NCBI GenBank assembly: GCA_964019695.1
Contig: OZ026520.1
Location: 23,140,130 to 23,204,129 of the forward strand
Direction: 5' to 3'
DNA from: Loripinus fragilis
Lineage: Eukaryota; Mollusca; Bivalvia; Lucinida; Lucinidae
DNA length: 64,000 nt
Part shown: positions 44,589 to 57,159 of the stretch, in pieces
How the letters are laid out: each line of letters opens with the position of its first letter
Position numbering within the stretch: the stretch's first letter is position 1
Program-made: the position numbers and the translations under genes
The notes under the pieces: model-generated
What the model was told of the DNA's origin: nothing
Database searches by the model: none
The model's input: only the letters and a program-made list of their open reading frames with translations

Positions 44589-44911
44589 ATTGAAAATGTT
44601 GAGGTGCTCTTTTGGTTACCATGGAAATGTGTTCAAATTTAAATGGGAATATTTGTAGCTGTATGTGGTGCATTGCAACCCAGTGTGTATAGCTAATTAT
44701 CCTGACATCCAGCTTCAAACCATGAAATGTTTAGTGGAATTGACCTTGCTTTTAAATTAGTTGGCTCAAATTCCATGAGATCAGTTTTCACTTACTAGTT
44801 ATCAAAGTTTGAGTAAAGAATAAGTGACTGTGGACTTTTGAGTTAGAGTTGACTACTAGCATCTATATTTTATGTGGAAAACTCTTTCCTTGCTAGTGGC
44901 AATTTTTTTGT

Positions 44912-45225
44912 GGTCTGCTAATAATCTTTGCAAACAGTTTGGAACCAGATCAGGAGCGACTTTCTGATCGGTCCAAACTGTTTTACTCTTGATTGTGTTC
45001 CTTAAGGAATCTTTTGAAAAAAGTCCAGTTGTTCGAGCCTCACTGGCGTCACTCCGTTGTGGTCCTTGAGCAAGACACATCCTAGCCTAGTACTGGATCA
45101 ACCCAGGAAGACCTGTCTCTGTTTAACTGAAAGATTGTTGATGGGACGTAAAGAATCAAATCAAACAAAACAAAAAAGTCCAGCACATGTAAAAATTACC
45201 CAGCATGCAAAGAGTTAAAGCTGGC
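44912..45225. mobile_element. MITE-D copy split by a SINE
   Basis: gtctgctaataatctttgcaaaca ... ttgaaaaaagtccag at the left; aagtccagcacatg ... cccagcatgcaaagagtta at the right. Interrupted by SINE-B at 45029-45171. Confidence 0.82.
45029..45171 (+). mobile_element. SINE-B copy, 5'-truncated, nested in MITE-D
   Basis: Begins at the B box (ttgttcgagcctcactgg) and ends tcaaacaaaac. The duplicated aaaaaagtccag (45017-45028 and 45172-45183) proves insertion into the MITE. Confidence 0.9.
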
Positions 45226-45639
45226 TGTTTGGGTAAGATGGCTCTACAAACTGTGGTTCATTTATACAGCTGCAATACTTTTTCTGTATGTTTTATACAA
45301 AATGTATTATTTTTATACACCATTATTTGTTTTTGTACTATTAACTTGCTAGTTGTTATAAGGAGAATTGTGCATTTACACACGAACGTCGTTGTTATGA
45401 TGGTTTCTTGGTCAGTTTATGTCTTTTCCATACAGATCTTGAAATCAGTGACCAGTATGCTGACTCAGCTATAAGCTAAAAGCATTGCTATCGGCAATGC
45501 AAAGTACCCGTTTAGGGGTTTCCAGTACACACATTTTTCAGGAAATCGCTCCACTTTTTGGTCCAGAACCCTCATATTCCATATATATAATGTACTTTGA
45601 GCAATTTCCTGAAATATTTGTGTACCGGAAACCACTAAA

Positions 45640-45862
45640 CAAGTACTTTGGCAAACAGTGAAGACCCAGATGAAATGCCACATTATGCGGCATTTCATCA
45701 GGGTCTGCACTGTGTGCGAGGACAAAATCAATCTTCAGAGAAAGAAATACAATATTTTTTGGAAACTGTAACCTGTGACCTCTCAATACAGACAATGGAC
45801 CATCCTGACTTAACTGTCTCAAACTTTTTGGGAAATTTCATTGGTCCTAAAAGGGTTAATAT
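45640..45862. mobile_element. MITE-J copy
   Basis: gcaaacagtgaagacccag, palindrome gaaatgccacattatgcggcatttc, gaaagaaatacaatattttttgg, aaaagggttaat. Confidence 0.75.
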
Positions 45863-47127
45863 GTCACAGCTGCACGCCCAAAGTTATTGCTCATCTAAAT
45901 ATTTGGATCAGTATCATGCATGTAAGTACAATAAACTTAAAAATTATTCACTGAAGATAGAAGTATTTTAGACATGCTAAGCTGGTCACAGATTTCATCT
46001 CTTTATGGAAAAGAGAACAGAAGGGCTTAATTGAGAGTTAATTGTGAGAATTTCGGTCATGCGAACAAGATTTACGGTCAAGGAAAAGAAAAAAATATTG
46101 GTGGGAGGATAGGAAGAAAACAAATGGAGACTTTATAAACAATGTTCTTGAAAATTAATTTATGAAAGGCATAAATATTGAAATGAGAGCGATAGCAAAC
46201 ATAAAGGTGGAAGATTGTTTTTGCCCATTTGAGTACAATTGGGGTTTAACAGTTTTAAACCATGTTATGCATTTCATTTTACTGAAAGAACAAAATTGTT
46301 GATAAGAGCCTTGCCCCATACACATGAGGAAATGGTGGGCCTCTTGTTTCCAATATATGTAGAAAGTAAAAACAATGACTTAAGTATAGGTTTGAAATAA
46401 AAGACAATGTGTAAAGCACAACATATTAAAGCACTAAACGGTTGTTTATTGCAAATTAAAGAGGGTAAAAGTTTGTTCAAAATGACTACAAATATTTTAC
46501 ATTGTGGAATGTGTTAGGTGAGGTGATGAAGTATAAGATACACATGTTTAACATGTGAAAGTCAAATATAAGCCTGAAGACAGTGACTTTATTACTCTGA
46601 TTTACTGAGGATAATCTTTCTTTCATAAGATGAAGAATTCACAGTGCGTCAAATAACTTCCTAAATGTTTTAGAAGAATACCAAAGGGTTCTTTGTTGAG
46701 AACAAAATGGATAGATGAAGAAGAAAATAAGAATTCAACTGTGCAACCATGTGTATCGTTAATGTGAATTAAGTGGATTTCAATCATGATTTTATTCTTA
46801 ATACTTTAAGAGCTATCAATGATCTTATTAAGATTAATGAGTTGTGAACTTATAAACTTCTACAGAACTCTGATATCTCATCTTGTGTTTAATATTGATG
46901 TAAGTGGTGAAACAAAAAAAATCATTATGTGGATAGAATAAAAAGTGTTAAGTGGATGTTATAAACACAGGCAAACATTGCTAGTTCAGATCAGTATGCA
47001 CGTTCTTGCAGTCAGTGAGTGTTCAAGATCAGCGCACGAAGCTTCTGTATGTGAAGAAGAAATTTAACTGAGATTTTTTGGTCTGTTTCATCTTTGCGCC
47101 AGAGGTCCTATATATAGCTGGACAACT
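45863..47127. other. Intergenic, nothing recognised
   Basis: AT-rich, apparently low-copy sequence within the window. No conserved ORF, no repeat shared with other parts of the window. Confidence 0.5.
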
Positions 47128-47370
47128 GTATTTGAGCCTTGTCGCAAGAAAACCTGTCTTCCGGGGATTGCGAACAACACAGGTGCAGACCAGCCTGCAC
47201 ATAAGTGCAGTCTGATCAGCGCCTTTGTTATTCGCTTTTAGGAAAGTACCATATGTAGACTTGCTACAGATGAAATTTCAATTTAGTCTCTGTAGCTGAG
47301 GACACTGTTTTGAAACTTGCTTTGTCGGAAAGCCCAAAGACAGGTTTTGTCGCAACGAGGCCCATTTAAT
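47128..47370. mobile_element. MITE-F copy
   Basis: gagccttgtcgcaagaaaacc...gtcttccggggattgcgaac, ending caggttttgtcgcaacgaggccc. Confidence 0.85.
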
Positions 47371-47717
47371 TTTTAGCAGTTAACATTTCCTGTTGTTCTT
47401 ACAATGTGCAGTGTTAGCAGAACTGTGAAACGCGAATCCTGGAGATTGATGTTAACTGAGCACACTGCCAGTCTGTGTGAGCTTGCTTAATGACTTGCTA
47501 GCAATGTTGAACCTAGTGCAGCTCAGAATGAGCTTGATGTAGGTTTGGACACTTAAAGGCATTGAATACACAATTTCAATTGCCGAAATATGAGAATCAT
47601 ATAATCATAATTAAGAGATTTTTCAAAGAATGCGGTGTTGAAAATTTCTATACTTGACTTTTAACCATTTTTGTGTCAATTCATTTGCAATGTAACCTGT
47701 CTGGGTTCCCATTGGAC

Positions 47718-47785
47718 ACACGACGTTGAAATAACGTCAGATTGACGTTGATCCAACGTTATTTCAACGTCATATGCCTGCTGGG
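47718..47785. repeat. ACGTTGA-motif palindromic cluster
   Basis: gacgttgaaataacgtcaga, ttgacgttgatccaacgtta and tttcaacgtca form overlapping inverted and direct copies of acgttga. Confidence 0.75.
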
Positions 47786-48121
47786 TTATAATATCAGACC
47801 AGGTTTTACATTGTATAGGTGAGAGTTGTATCGTGAAAACAGTCTACAGCAGCTGTAAACAGCAGACACTTATCTAAGCCCAGACATGAGATTTAGCCAT
47901 TCTTTGTGTGGTAGGGGTCATTTCAGGGAACTGATTTCACTAGACAAAAATGTATGCTTGCTGAACATAGCAGTACCCTAGATATTCACACAGGTACTGA
48001 CTTGTAACAAGTGCCTGTTTTCATGATATAGTTCAATCGAGCTGTATCAGTCTTAAAGAAGTTTCACAGTATATATAGAGATACATGGCCCTTTTAGAAG
48101 TATTATGGACCTGCTCAGGAT

Positions 48122-48345
48122 CCGAGGTTATAAAACTTTATTCATACTCAACTCAACTAAGCATAAAATTCCACCTGTTCATAAAAACTAAAATTACGAC
48201 AAATGAAGAATTTCTCTCAGATGTTGTATTTGTCATGCTAATGTTAAATTTCCAACAATTGTTGGCATTTAACATTTATGAGCAAGATAAATTTCGTGCT
48301 CAGCTGAGTTGAGTATGAAAAAAAGTTTTATAGCCTCAGGGCCGG
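48122..48345. mobile_element. MITE-G copy
   Basis: Ends gaggttataaaacttta and agttttatagcctcagg. Internal catgctcaact-type and tttaacatttatgagca, plus gctcagctgagttgag. Confidence 0.82.
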
Positions 48346-48479
48346 GAGATTTTGGTACTTTTACATTGGCAAGGCTCTGCATGGATGTTTGAAAGATTAT
48401 TTAGGTACCAAAATCATCCATGAGCTGGTACTTAACCCTTGTCCTGCTCAATCTGGATTTATCAGCATTTGAAAACTCA

Positions 48480-48640
48480 CAGGTTTAGATAAACACAATT
48501 GTTGAGCGTAAAATAGTATATATTTTCTTACCCATCAGTTTTAAAATATGTTTTGGGTGCTCAAAAGAACCGTCTCATTGAGACGGTTCTTTTGAGTACC
48601 CACAACATATGTTTTGGTTGAGAAACTGTAGATCCAGATC
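48480..48640. mobile_element. MITE-C copy
   Basis: acaggtttagataaacacaa, then the perfect core gaaccgtctcattgagacggttc, ending ttggttgagaaact. Confidence 0.85.
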
Positions 48641-49752
48641 AGCTGACTTCTGACAAAACCATCTAATCATGATCCACACTGATTAGGGTACTGTGGTCCT
48701 TCTTTAATGCTGGTATGCCCCAGATCATAAAAAGATAAACAAGTAAACCCAGTTTAATTGGGCCATAAAAATTGTCCATTGGACAAAGTAAAGATGACAC
48801 TTCTCATCTTAATAATGAGTCGGTGTGTGACAAAACCAACAAATTGATGTTTCGGCAATGATTCAGAGCAACAGTCAGATTAGGGTCCTTGCTGGGTGCA
48901 TAATGAATGCTTGGTTTTTTTGTTACCCATTAAGTGTACAGCAAAGACTGATAGACTGCTGATCCAAGTCTTCACTGTTGGTGCTACGTGAAATTGTTGT
49001 TTTTGACATGGGTAAGCTCATTTATAGTGAACAGTCAATATTTTGAGGATAAGAGAGGCTCTTTGAAGCGATGTTGGAAGTTTATTTCTGGCTGTTCCTT
49101 TTTAAATATATTCTGCCTGCTGGCAGAGTGATTGGTGTAGGACTGCATACATATTGACTAAGAAGAAAATAAATAACCAATGAATGTGCTATAAAACCTT
49201 CATTACTAGAAACAGGGATTGAAATTCAGATTGAGAGTTTAGTATGCAGCATACACGTCAGAAGTAAAATAGTTTCTAGTAAACTGTTGGCGTACCTTTA
49301 GGAGACCCCACCCTGCTTTGTTCCTTGCAAAAGCTTGTTTCTCATGAGGAACAATGCAATAAAATAGTCTATCAATATACAAATCAAGTTAGCGAATTCT
49401 GCATTCTTAACCCTTGAAGCAAAACCAAACATTTGCAGCAGACAGTCTCTTTTAATGGACATCTTCTCCCAATAGGAGTCAATGTGTCTTGGAAGACAAG
49501 CAGTTTCTTATGTGAAATGACAAGCACTTGGGGTACAGGTTTGTTCAAGATCGCCAAAAGAAATTATTAAAACTGAAGAAAAAAAACCATGTAAAGTAAA
49601 GTTATGTGAATTTTATATATAGCAAGAAAAATAACAAAAAAAAAGTTCAATTTTGTATTTTGTTTGCAAACCAGGTATTGCAGATGTAGTTGATGAAAAA
49701 AGTTAAATGGGAAAGTGTTAAGATGATCTAAGTTCTGATCAAAACTACAGTC

Positions 49753-49945
49753 ATAGGTTTAGATAAACAAAAATTTTCAGCGCAAAATTGTAAATATTTT
49801 CTTACCCATCAATTTTAACATATGTTTTGGGTGCTCAAAAGAACCATTTCATTGAGACGGTTCTTTTCAGTACCCACAACACATGTTTTGGTTGAAAAAT
49901 AAGAAATTAAATATTTCGTTACACACTCTTAACTAAAGTCCTGTA
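49753..49945. mobile_element. MITE-C copy
   Basis: ataggtttagataaacaaaa...gaaccatttcattgagacgg...taactaaagtcctgt. Confidence 0.85.
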
Positions 49946-50289
49946 CAGTAAATAGAGTTATATTGATTTTATTCTCTGGAAAAAGATACAATGCAGCATA
50001 AAATGGTTCATGTCTGGATACATCAAACTGCTAGGACCCTGATCAGATGGCTTACATTAAAATAGACCCCTGTCTATAAATAGGTATTTCACTAAGATTA
50101 GGAGTTGCTGGTATACATTGCCAAGAAACTGGTCAAATGCACTGCTTTATCTTATTTTGCTCGTTTTTCAAAAACCACATATTGTCATCAATCTGATCAG
50201 CTTGGCTCAAAATAGGTGTAATATTAAATACCCATAAAATACCAGTGGACAATAATTTCCATAGTCATTCTGGTGTAGAAATATCATGC

Positions 50290-50460
50290 AATCAGGCCTT
50301 TAGATATTAAAGAAAGCATAGATTCTCAACCAAAACAATATATTCTGGGTACTCAAAAGAACCATCTCAATGAGATGGTTCTTTTGAGCACCCAAAACAT
50401 ACATTTAAACTGATGGATAAGAAAATAATTCACATTTTATGCTCAGTCTGGACTTATGTG
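50290..50460. mobile_element. MITE-C copy
   Basis: attctcaaccaaaacaatat, core gaaccatctcaatgagatggttc, then aaactgatggataagaaaat. Confidence 0.82.
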
Positions 50461-51054
50461 CAATCTGTAGTCGATCAGAATCTTATGGGGAGGGCTCTGG
50501 GGAATATCAAAGTAACTCAAATATATATATATTAAGCATCTTAAAACCACCATGGCCATTCCAAATAATCAAGGATTTTTTCATCAAAAATTATTGAATA
50601 AACATTTGATATGATAACTATTATGCAACATTTAAGAACAACAAATAATCCAGTGTTTGAAAAGGACGAAAAGGACAAACACACTGACTCAAAAAAGAAA
50701 AGAGAAAACAAATGAATATCTTCCTTTTTCGACATTTAAAATAACGTTTATTGCTTTTTTTTTATACTGTCTATGTACTAATTATAATACATAAAGTACA
50801 CATTTGATAATTGGTGATGTAAAATACACATGGTTATTTAAGAATGGGTGTTGTGGCTTTTTAACTGGGAATTAAAGGTAAGGTTTTCCTTTTATTAGTG
50901 TCAGATAAAATGAGATATAAATCTGCAATGCCATGGTTAAGAATATTTTCCTTCTGAGTTTGATAGATTTAATCTACAATAATTGTATAGTGTCTTGATA
51001 GCTTGCTAAGCCTGGAGCCATGTCACAAGAAGACGTGTATATGTTTATCTTGAC

Positions 51055-51218
51055 TCCAGACTGAGGGGCCATGGGTTCGAGCCTCACTGGCGTCATTGCG
51101 TTGTGTCCTTGAGCAAGACGCATTAATCCCAGCTTAGTCCTGGTTCAACCCAGGATGACCCATCCCTACATAACTGAAAGATTGTTGATGGGACGTAAAG
51201 AATCAAATCAAACAAAAA
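51055..51218 (+). mobile_element. SINE-B copy, 5'-truncated
   Basis: cagactgaggggccatgggttcgagcctc, cttgagcaagacgcatt, gttcaacccaggatgacc, gaatcaaatcaaacaaaa. Confidence 0.8.
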
Positions 51219-51237
51219 GATGTATATGTTTATGGCC

Positions 51238-51478
51238 AGGCCTCAAGGTTATAAAACTTTCATGCTCAACTCAACCGAGCATGAAATTTCAACTGCTCAT
51301 AAAAACTAGAATGCTGACAAAGAAGTGTCTTTCTTTAATTTAAGTCTCAGACATTGTATTTATAATGCTTATAAATGTTAAAATGACAACAATTGTTGGC
51401 ATTTTAACATTTATGAGCAGGATAAATTTCGTGCTCAGCTGAGTTGAGCATGGAAAAAGTTTTATAACCTCAGGGCCA
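51238..51478. mobile_element. MITE-G copy
   Basis: ctcaaggttataaaactttc, catgctcaactcaaccgagcatg, ttggcattttaacatttatgag, gttttataacctcaggg. Confidence 0.85.
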
Positions 51479-52504
51479 CGTACCCAATCCAGCATACTCA
51501 GCTTCAGAGATTAGCATATTTACCCTAATTATTCAGATTTCTCAATCTCCACATTAACCTAAGATTTAACCTGACAAGGTGTATAAAATGAAGTGGAGGG
51601 GGACAGGCCAACAGTGCATACCCTGATCAGACTGCTCTGAACAGGGTTTACACTATTTGATCAAGCCCAGCTGTCTGAATATTTATGGTTTCTATGGTAA
51701 CTAAACTGATGACAATTATGATTTAGCAAGTACATCTATTTTACTTTCTAAATGGCCAAGAACAAATGTGCTGATCAATGTCTACACAGCTATGCAGACT
51801 GTGTTATTGTTTGCATTATTACATAAACAGGTTTTCTCGTGACTGGGCTCAGAAGTTCTGTGTAACTTTTAAGGAAGTCTTTGTTTAAATCAAATAATTG
51901 GAAAATTCTATATATCAAGCATGTATTATAATTAATTATAACTTAACTATTTAATATAAATCTTAACTTGTGTATGATTTCTTCATGAGCACAAATCCTA
52001 ATTTAAATTTTGTTTGGAACATATAACTGAAATGAAATCCTTGAAAATTTATTTTTCAATATTCCACTAAATTCTTCTTTATAATGCAGTATGACAGAAT
52101 TACACATTTCAGATTTTAGCGCTTGCCCAACTTGGTAAATGGCAGTTTTATGGTAATTTCGTTATTTACTTGTTTTATGAAGTCAATTATCCTTGCTTTT
52201 CTATATCTCAGTAAACTAGCAAGCCACTTAACATGTTGTTGCCTGTAACCCTGTAAATGGGATAGAGCTGCAAAAGTTGGCTTCTCATTAGGGTCTAGAT
52301 TTTGCCAAGACAGAAATGCATCTTTGTGGACAAAAATGCAAGGTTGCTTGAAAATAGTAACCTGTGATCCCTTCAAATGTCGAACTGAAAGCAAGTTCCT
52401 ACCAGTATAGAAAATAAATTTTAATCTAGTGGATTTATTATGTGAATAAATCATGGTGACTTAATCATGAAGAGGTATGTTTTGGTTTTGATAAGACCAT
52501 ATAT

Positions 52505-52745
52505 TAGTCCGTCACAAGAAAACTTGTCTTCGGGGTTTCCGTCAAAGGGAGTTTCAAACTGGTCTCCTGAGCTACAGAGACTATCTAGAAAATTGAAATT
52601 TTACCTGTAGCAAGTTTACATATGAAACTTTGCAAAAAGCGAATAACAAAAGCGCTAATTAGACTGCGCGGACGCCCTTGCTGGTCTTCGCCAGTGTTGT
52701 TTGCAAACCCCCGAAGACAGGTTTTCTCGCGACGAGGTCCATATG
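52505..52745. mobile_element. MITE-F copy (reverse orientation)
   Basis: gtcacaagaaaacttgtctt, actatctagaaaattgaaattt, tagactgcgcggacg, ccgaagacaggttttctcgc. Confidence 0.82.
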
Positions 52746-52949
52746 ACAAGTTAGTTGAATTTAGTGGAACATTTTACATTTAAAGTTATTTTCTGTTTAT
52801 ATTAACTTGAAGTTACATACTACAGCGTTTGATAGCATATAGTTTCTTCACCGCATTACATGTAGCCTGGGCATCTTTGTTTCATACATCTAATCTTTGG
52901 GTGGTATTTTAACCAATTTAAACCTAGCGACCTTTTTTTGTGGGACAAA

Positions 52950-53098
52950 GGCAAACAGTGCAGACGCAGAACATATGTCTTATCAGGGTTTGCACACAGC
53001 ATGTTCTATTAGAATTGGAATAAAAATGAAAAATATCACCCATCAACCCTTAACTGGTCCGATTTGTAAGAGTGGGAAATTCCATCTGTTTGATAAAT
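52950..53098. mobile_element. MITE-J copy, diverged
   Basis: ggcaaacagtgcagacgcag, tcttatcagggtttgcaca, gggaaattccatctgttt. Confidence 0.6.
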
Positions 53099-53123
53099 AA
53101 GTGCTTTGAAAGTGGTGAAGGTT

Positions 53124-53450
53124 CCAAAAAGTCCACTTTTACCTTGTTAGTCTTTCCAGATGGACATTACAACCGTGCGTCTTTGAAAGGGGTCAAGGTT
53201 TTGGGAGTGTTAAAAATCTCAGCTGGGTTTAAATAAAGACACTCACATTGATAAATTTAAAGTAGCCCTTTGTTGACATGAGCTTATGGAAAAATTATAT
53301 GTTACCAGATGACTGTGCTGTCCTTTATAAATTGGTCAAATTGTGGAAAAACAATCTTTGTATAAAGCTGCTTTTAAGTCTGAATACCAGTCTTGACAGC
53401 CAAAAAGTCCACTTTTACCTTGTAGGTCTTTCCAGATGGACATTACAACC
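53124..53450. repeat. 51-nt direct repeat, two copies
   Basis: 53124-53174 and 53400-53450 share ccaaaaagtccacttttacc and ctttccagatggacattaca with only about two mismatches. The 225 bp between them is unrelated. Confidence 0.85.
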
Positions 53451-53584
53451 AACGACTTCTGTTTGTGTGTTACAAGAAGTTTGAATTTGTAATTTATAGC
53501 ACAAGTAAAACAAGCCATTAATCAGTTGAGAAAAATAAATGGTGTCTTTATGCCAACAGTATTGAATCTTCCCTTGTGACTGGT

Positions 53585-53730
53585 CATCTGCTGATAGCCT
53601 TTGCAAACAGTTTGGACCAAGATCAGGACCGACATTCCTGAAAAAAATGGTTGAAAAGAGAAATGTTGAAAAATGTCTGCAGACAACAAAAACTTCATGA
53701 AAAATTACCTAGCATGCAGAGTTAGATTAT
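53585..53730. mobile_element. MITE-D copy
   Basis: catctgctgatagcctttgc, gtttggaccaagatcaggac, ttacctagcatgcagagtta. Confidence 0.72.
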
Positions 53731-54394
53731 TCCATTGGTTTATGATGAGATGCAACAATATGGTTTCCCTGGGTCAGAAAGTAAGTGGAATGTGGATTCT
53801 TTGGTTGTCAAGACTCGTATTTTATTGTGGTTGCACTGTTTTTTGCTTTGTTCCCCTCATTAGTCATTGTATAATGTTATGGAGTGGTGTAATAATTAGA
53901 AAGTTAGGACTGAATTGCTCAGAAGCATTTCTTTTAGAATTATAAGTTCAAATTGTTATTATAAGAATAACAACTTTAGATCTGTTATGAAACCATCCCT
54001 TGGGTTACTTTGAATTTGGTGTTTATTCTTACTGTTGATCAATTGTATGGTATTTACACTAGGGACCTGATCAAATGGTGTAAGCCTTAATTAGACTGCA
54101 TTTGAAGGTGCTGTCAGATCGGGATCTACACTCATTGTCAGCTATTTACAGCACTTAAGAGCTAATGCTAATTAACTTGTGCTAAGAAATTTTGAGTTGA
54201 GAAGGATATAGATAATACAGACTAGAGGTAAGATGCTGATATACCATAAATTAATTAAAATATATAGTACAATGTAGACCCTGGCAGTTTTTAATGAAAT
54301 CAACTAAGGGCTGAACCATCAATAAGCTTCTGTTATTTAATGGTCATATAAAAGAAGTTTGGCAGAAAAAAACATGTAAGGAAGAAAGTAAACG

Positions 54395-55455
54395 GTAAAT
54401 GTTCTAAAATTTTGAACACTTTTCTCTCTGTTCTTAAAATGTTGGTTATCAGGGCTGGAATTCACAAAATGCATGTCGGAATAGCAAACTGGGAAGACCC
54501 TGATCAGACTGCTTCGGTGCTGTTTGTCTAGACCGTTTATATAGCCAACTAGTGTTTGAAATTCTAGAACATTTACCTTAATCTGGGCCTCGTCGTGACA
54601 AAACCTGTATTCGGGATTTCCGACAAAGCGAGACTCAAAGCAGTCTCCTCAGCTTCTGAGACAAGCTAGAATATTGAAATTTAGCTTGAAGAAAGTTTGG
54701 ATATTATACTTTACAATAAGCGAAAACAAAGGCGCTGATCAGTCTGCGCGGATGCGCAGGCTGGTCTGCACCTTTGTTGTTCGCAAACCCCCGAAGACAA
54801 GTTTTGTCGCAATGAGGCCCATCTGATATGCCAACACCTTAAATAAGATATAAGATGCACAGCTTTGTGACACTCAATACAGTTAGTTGATGCTCGATAT
54901 AGAAAATAAAAAAAATAAAAAAAATGGCTTGATCAATGCAGATAGTAAGAATTTGGTTTAATGAGTTGTAAAGGAAATGATTTTGATCATTCATTGGTAT
55001 AAATATATATATATATACTCATATTTCAATATATAATACACCAGTCATCTGTAACCTCATCCTCAAAGGAGCCCGAAATAGCACGAAATAAGCAGGGCTT
55101 AATCTTTGTCCTGCAAAATTAGGATGTGGGCCTCGTCACGAGAAAACGCGAGTTTGTGACCTGGTAAAGCACATGCCAACTTTTACTTATGCTGGATACT
55201 GGTTCAAACGAAATCCTGCAATTCAACTACGGTAAATGCTCTAAAATTTCAAACACTAGTTGTCTGCCAAAAAAAAGCCTAGACAAACAGCACAGACCCA
55301 GATCAGACTGCTTCTGAAGAAGCAGTCTGATCAGGGTCTTCCCTGTTTGCTATTCTGGCAAGCATTTTGTGAATTCCAGCCCTGAAAATCAACATTTTCT
55401 TTGAGAACAGAAAGAGAAAAGTGTTCAAAATTTTAGAACATTAACTGTAGCTTGA
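54395..55455. repeat. Large inverted repeat with a MITE-F in the loop
   Basis: Left arm about 54395-54585, right arm about 55230-55455. Shared inverted blocks: attttgaacacttttctctct, ggctggaattcacaaaatgc, aagaccctgatcagactgctt, tgctgtttgtctaga and caactagtgtttgaaatt. The right arm has an extra local palindrome agactgcttctgaagaagcagtct. MITE-F at 54587-54826 lies between the arms. Confidence 0.8.
54587..54826. mobile_element. MITE-F copy
   Basis: gggcctcgtcgtgacaaaacc, cagtctcctcagcttctgag, gatcagtctgcgcggatgcg, ccgaagacaagttttgtcgc, gaggccca. Confidence 0.85.
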
Positions 55456-56620
55456 AAATAGAAGTGGATATGGCACATTAATGTATTCAGCATGACATGG
55501 GATAACCATTGCAGAGAATGTACCGGATTGCTCGCCTAAAGTAAATAAAAGCCCTTGTGAAATTTTGCTCCTCATGGTCTTATATATACTGGGATTTACA
55601 GTGTAACATACAAGATCCTAACAAGTATAATACACAATCCTATTTTTGGAAGAATTATTTGATCATACCTGCCGTGTTTCAAGTGGGGCTTTGCCAGATC
55701 ATTGATACTATTCCCACAAGCCAAGGCATATAGTGTCCTGCCATATCCTACTCCCATTGGGGCTGGGGTTTCAAATGACCGGTGCATACTCTTTTTTTCT
55801 CTCTCTTAACCTTGCTTTTGTTTAGTTCTAGTGGTAAGTTTATTCAGAGTTTCATACTTGTACCTTGTTTATCCAGCTATAAGACTGGGCTTTTTCTTTG
55901 CCAAGACAATCTCCAAAAGCTTGATTGGACTTTCTAGATAGAACAAGATCTTAATTCAATAACACAATACAGATTTTCCTATTTGGACACTTGTTCATTT
56001 GCATGTGTGAATAATTGTATATCAGCCTGCTCATTCAGGCAGGCTGATCAGTGCATTTGATGTTCACTCTCTTCTAGAAAGTATAATACACTAGCTACAT
56101 GCAAAATTTAAAAATTGCAGCTAGTCCCAAGCTTAAACTCGTCACAAACCCATACGAGATCCTTTTGTGGGAATATTGAATGGAGAAATCCCTAGTCTTA
56201 TGCTGAATAAATAAAGTAATTAGGAATTGTTTCAACTATTGTAAAACAACTGAATGACAATGTGACTAAGGCTTTAATTATGAATAAATAAAGGATGTAG
56301 AAACATCAAGGTTGATGTTAAAATAATTAACTTTAGGCAATTTTCAAAAACAAAAAAACTTTAATAAAACGGTTTACATAAGTAAATTGTGTATGATGTT
56401 AAATAAATAACATGTAGAGAAGATAAGCCCATCGATTGGCCGAGGTATGGAACGTCTGTTATTTTGAATAAATGTTGTTTTTGTCAAAGCTTGATTTTTC
56501 ATTACATTCCTGCCTTCCAGTAAGACATGTGTTCTAAAATCAGCTGATAAATCGAGAAGCCTTAATATAACCCCTAGCATTTCGCCGCCACATAAATTTA
56601 CACTGAAGGAAATTTTTATT
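55456..56620. other. Intergenic, nothing recognised
   Basis: No conserved ORF and no repeat shared with the window, apart from a short palindrome (cagcctgctcattcaggcaggctg, 56023-56046). Confidence 0.5.
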
Positions 56621-56621
56621 T

Positions 56622-56785
56622 GAGAGTGGCTTAGTGGTAGATTGCTTGACTCGGGATTGCGGGTCCTTGAGCAAGACACTTTAGTCTCTGCTTAGTACTG
56701 GTTAAATAAACCCAGGAAGACCTATCCTGACATGACTGAAAAAATGTTAACATGGACATAAAAAATTATATCAAATAAACATTTT
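56622..56785 (+). mobile_element. SINE-B copy, diverged
   Basis: gagtggcttagtggtagattgcttgac, cttgagcaagacacttt, gtactggtt, cccaggaagacctatcc, gaaaaaatgttaacatgg. The B box is reduced. Confidence 0.72.
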
Positions 56786-57159
56786 GTTTTGAGAAAAATT
56801 TTACTCCGGAAAAAATTGTGCACAACCATTGAAAAGTCCTGGAATTTGAGCTTGGTCCTGGAAAACTTGCATTTTCAAAAAGTGAAATTTATCCTGATCT
56901 GAGAATTCCTGAAAACTTGTCCTTGAATATACTAAAATTGTGCTCAAACTTAAACATGTAATGTCTGCCCTGATTATCTATAGGTTTTATAAAATAACAA
57001 TTAAATTAACAAAACCTGGGAGAAGTGAAATAGTTTTCTAGCACTCACAGGGAGTTAAATCCATAGTCTGTTCCCACCATGCCCAAACTTAAATGTTGAC
57101 AGATTTTATGACTGTCCTGATTATCTGTAAGTTTTTTGTCTGGGACATGTTAACATATT

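Noticed and set aside
52116..52454. 112-codon minus-strand frame
   Set aside because: No recognisable domain, no splice context linking it to EEF1AKMT2, and codon composition like the AT-rich background.
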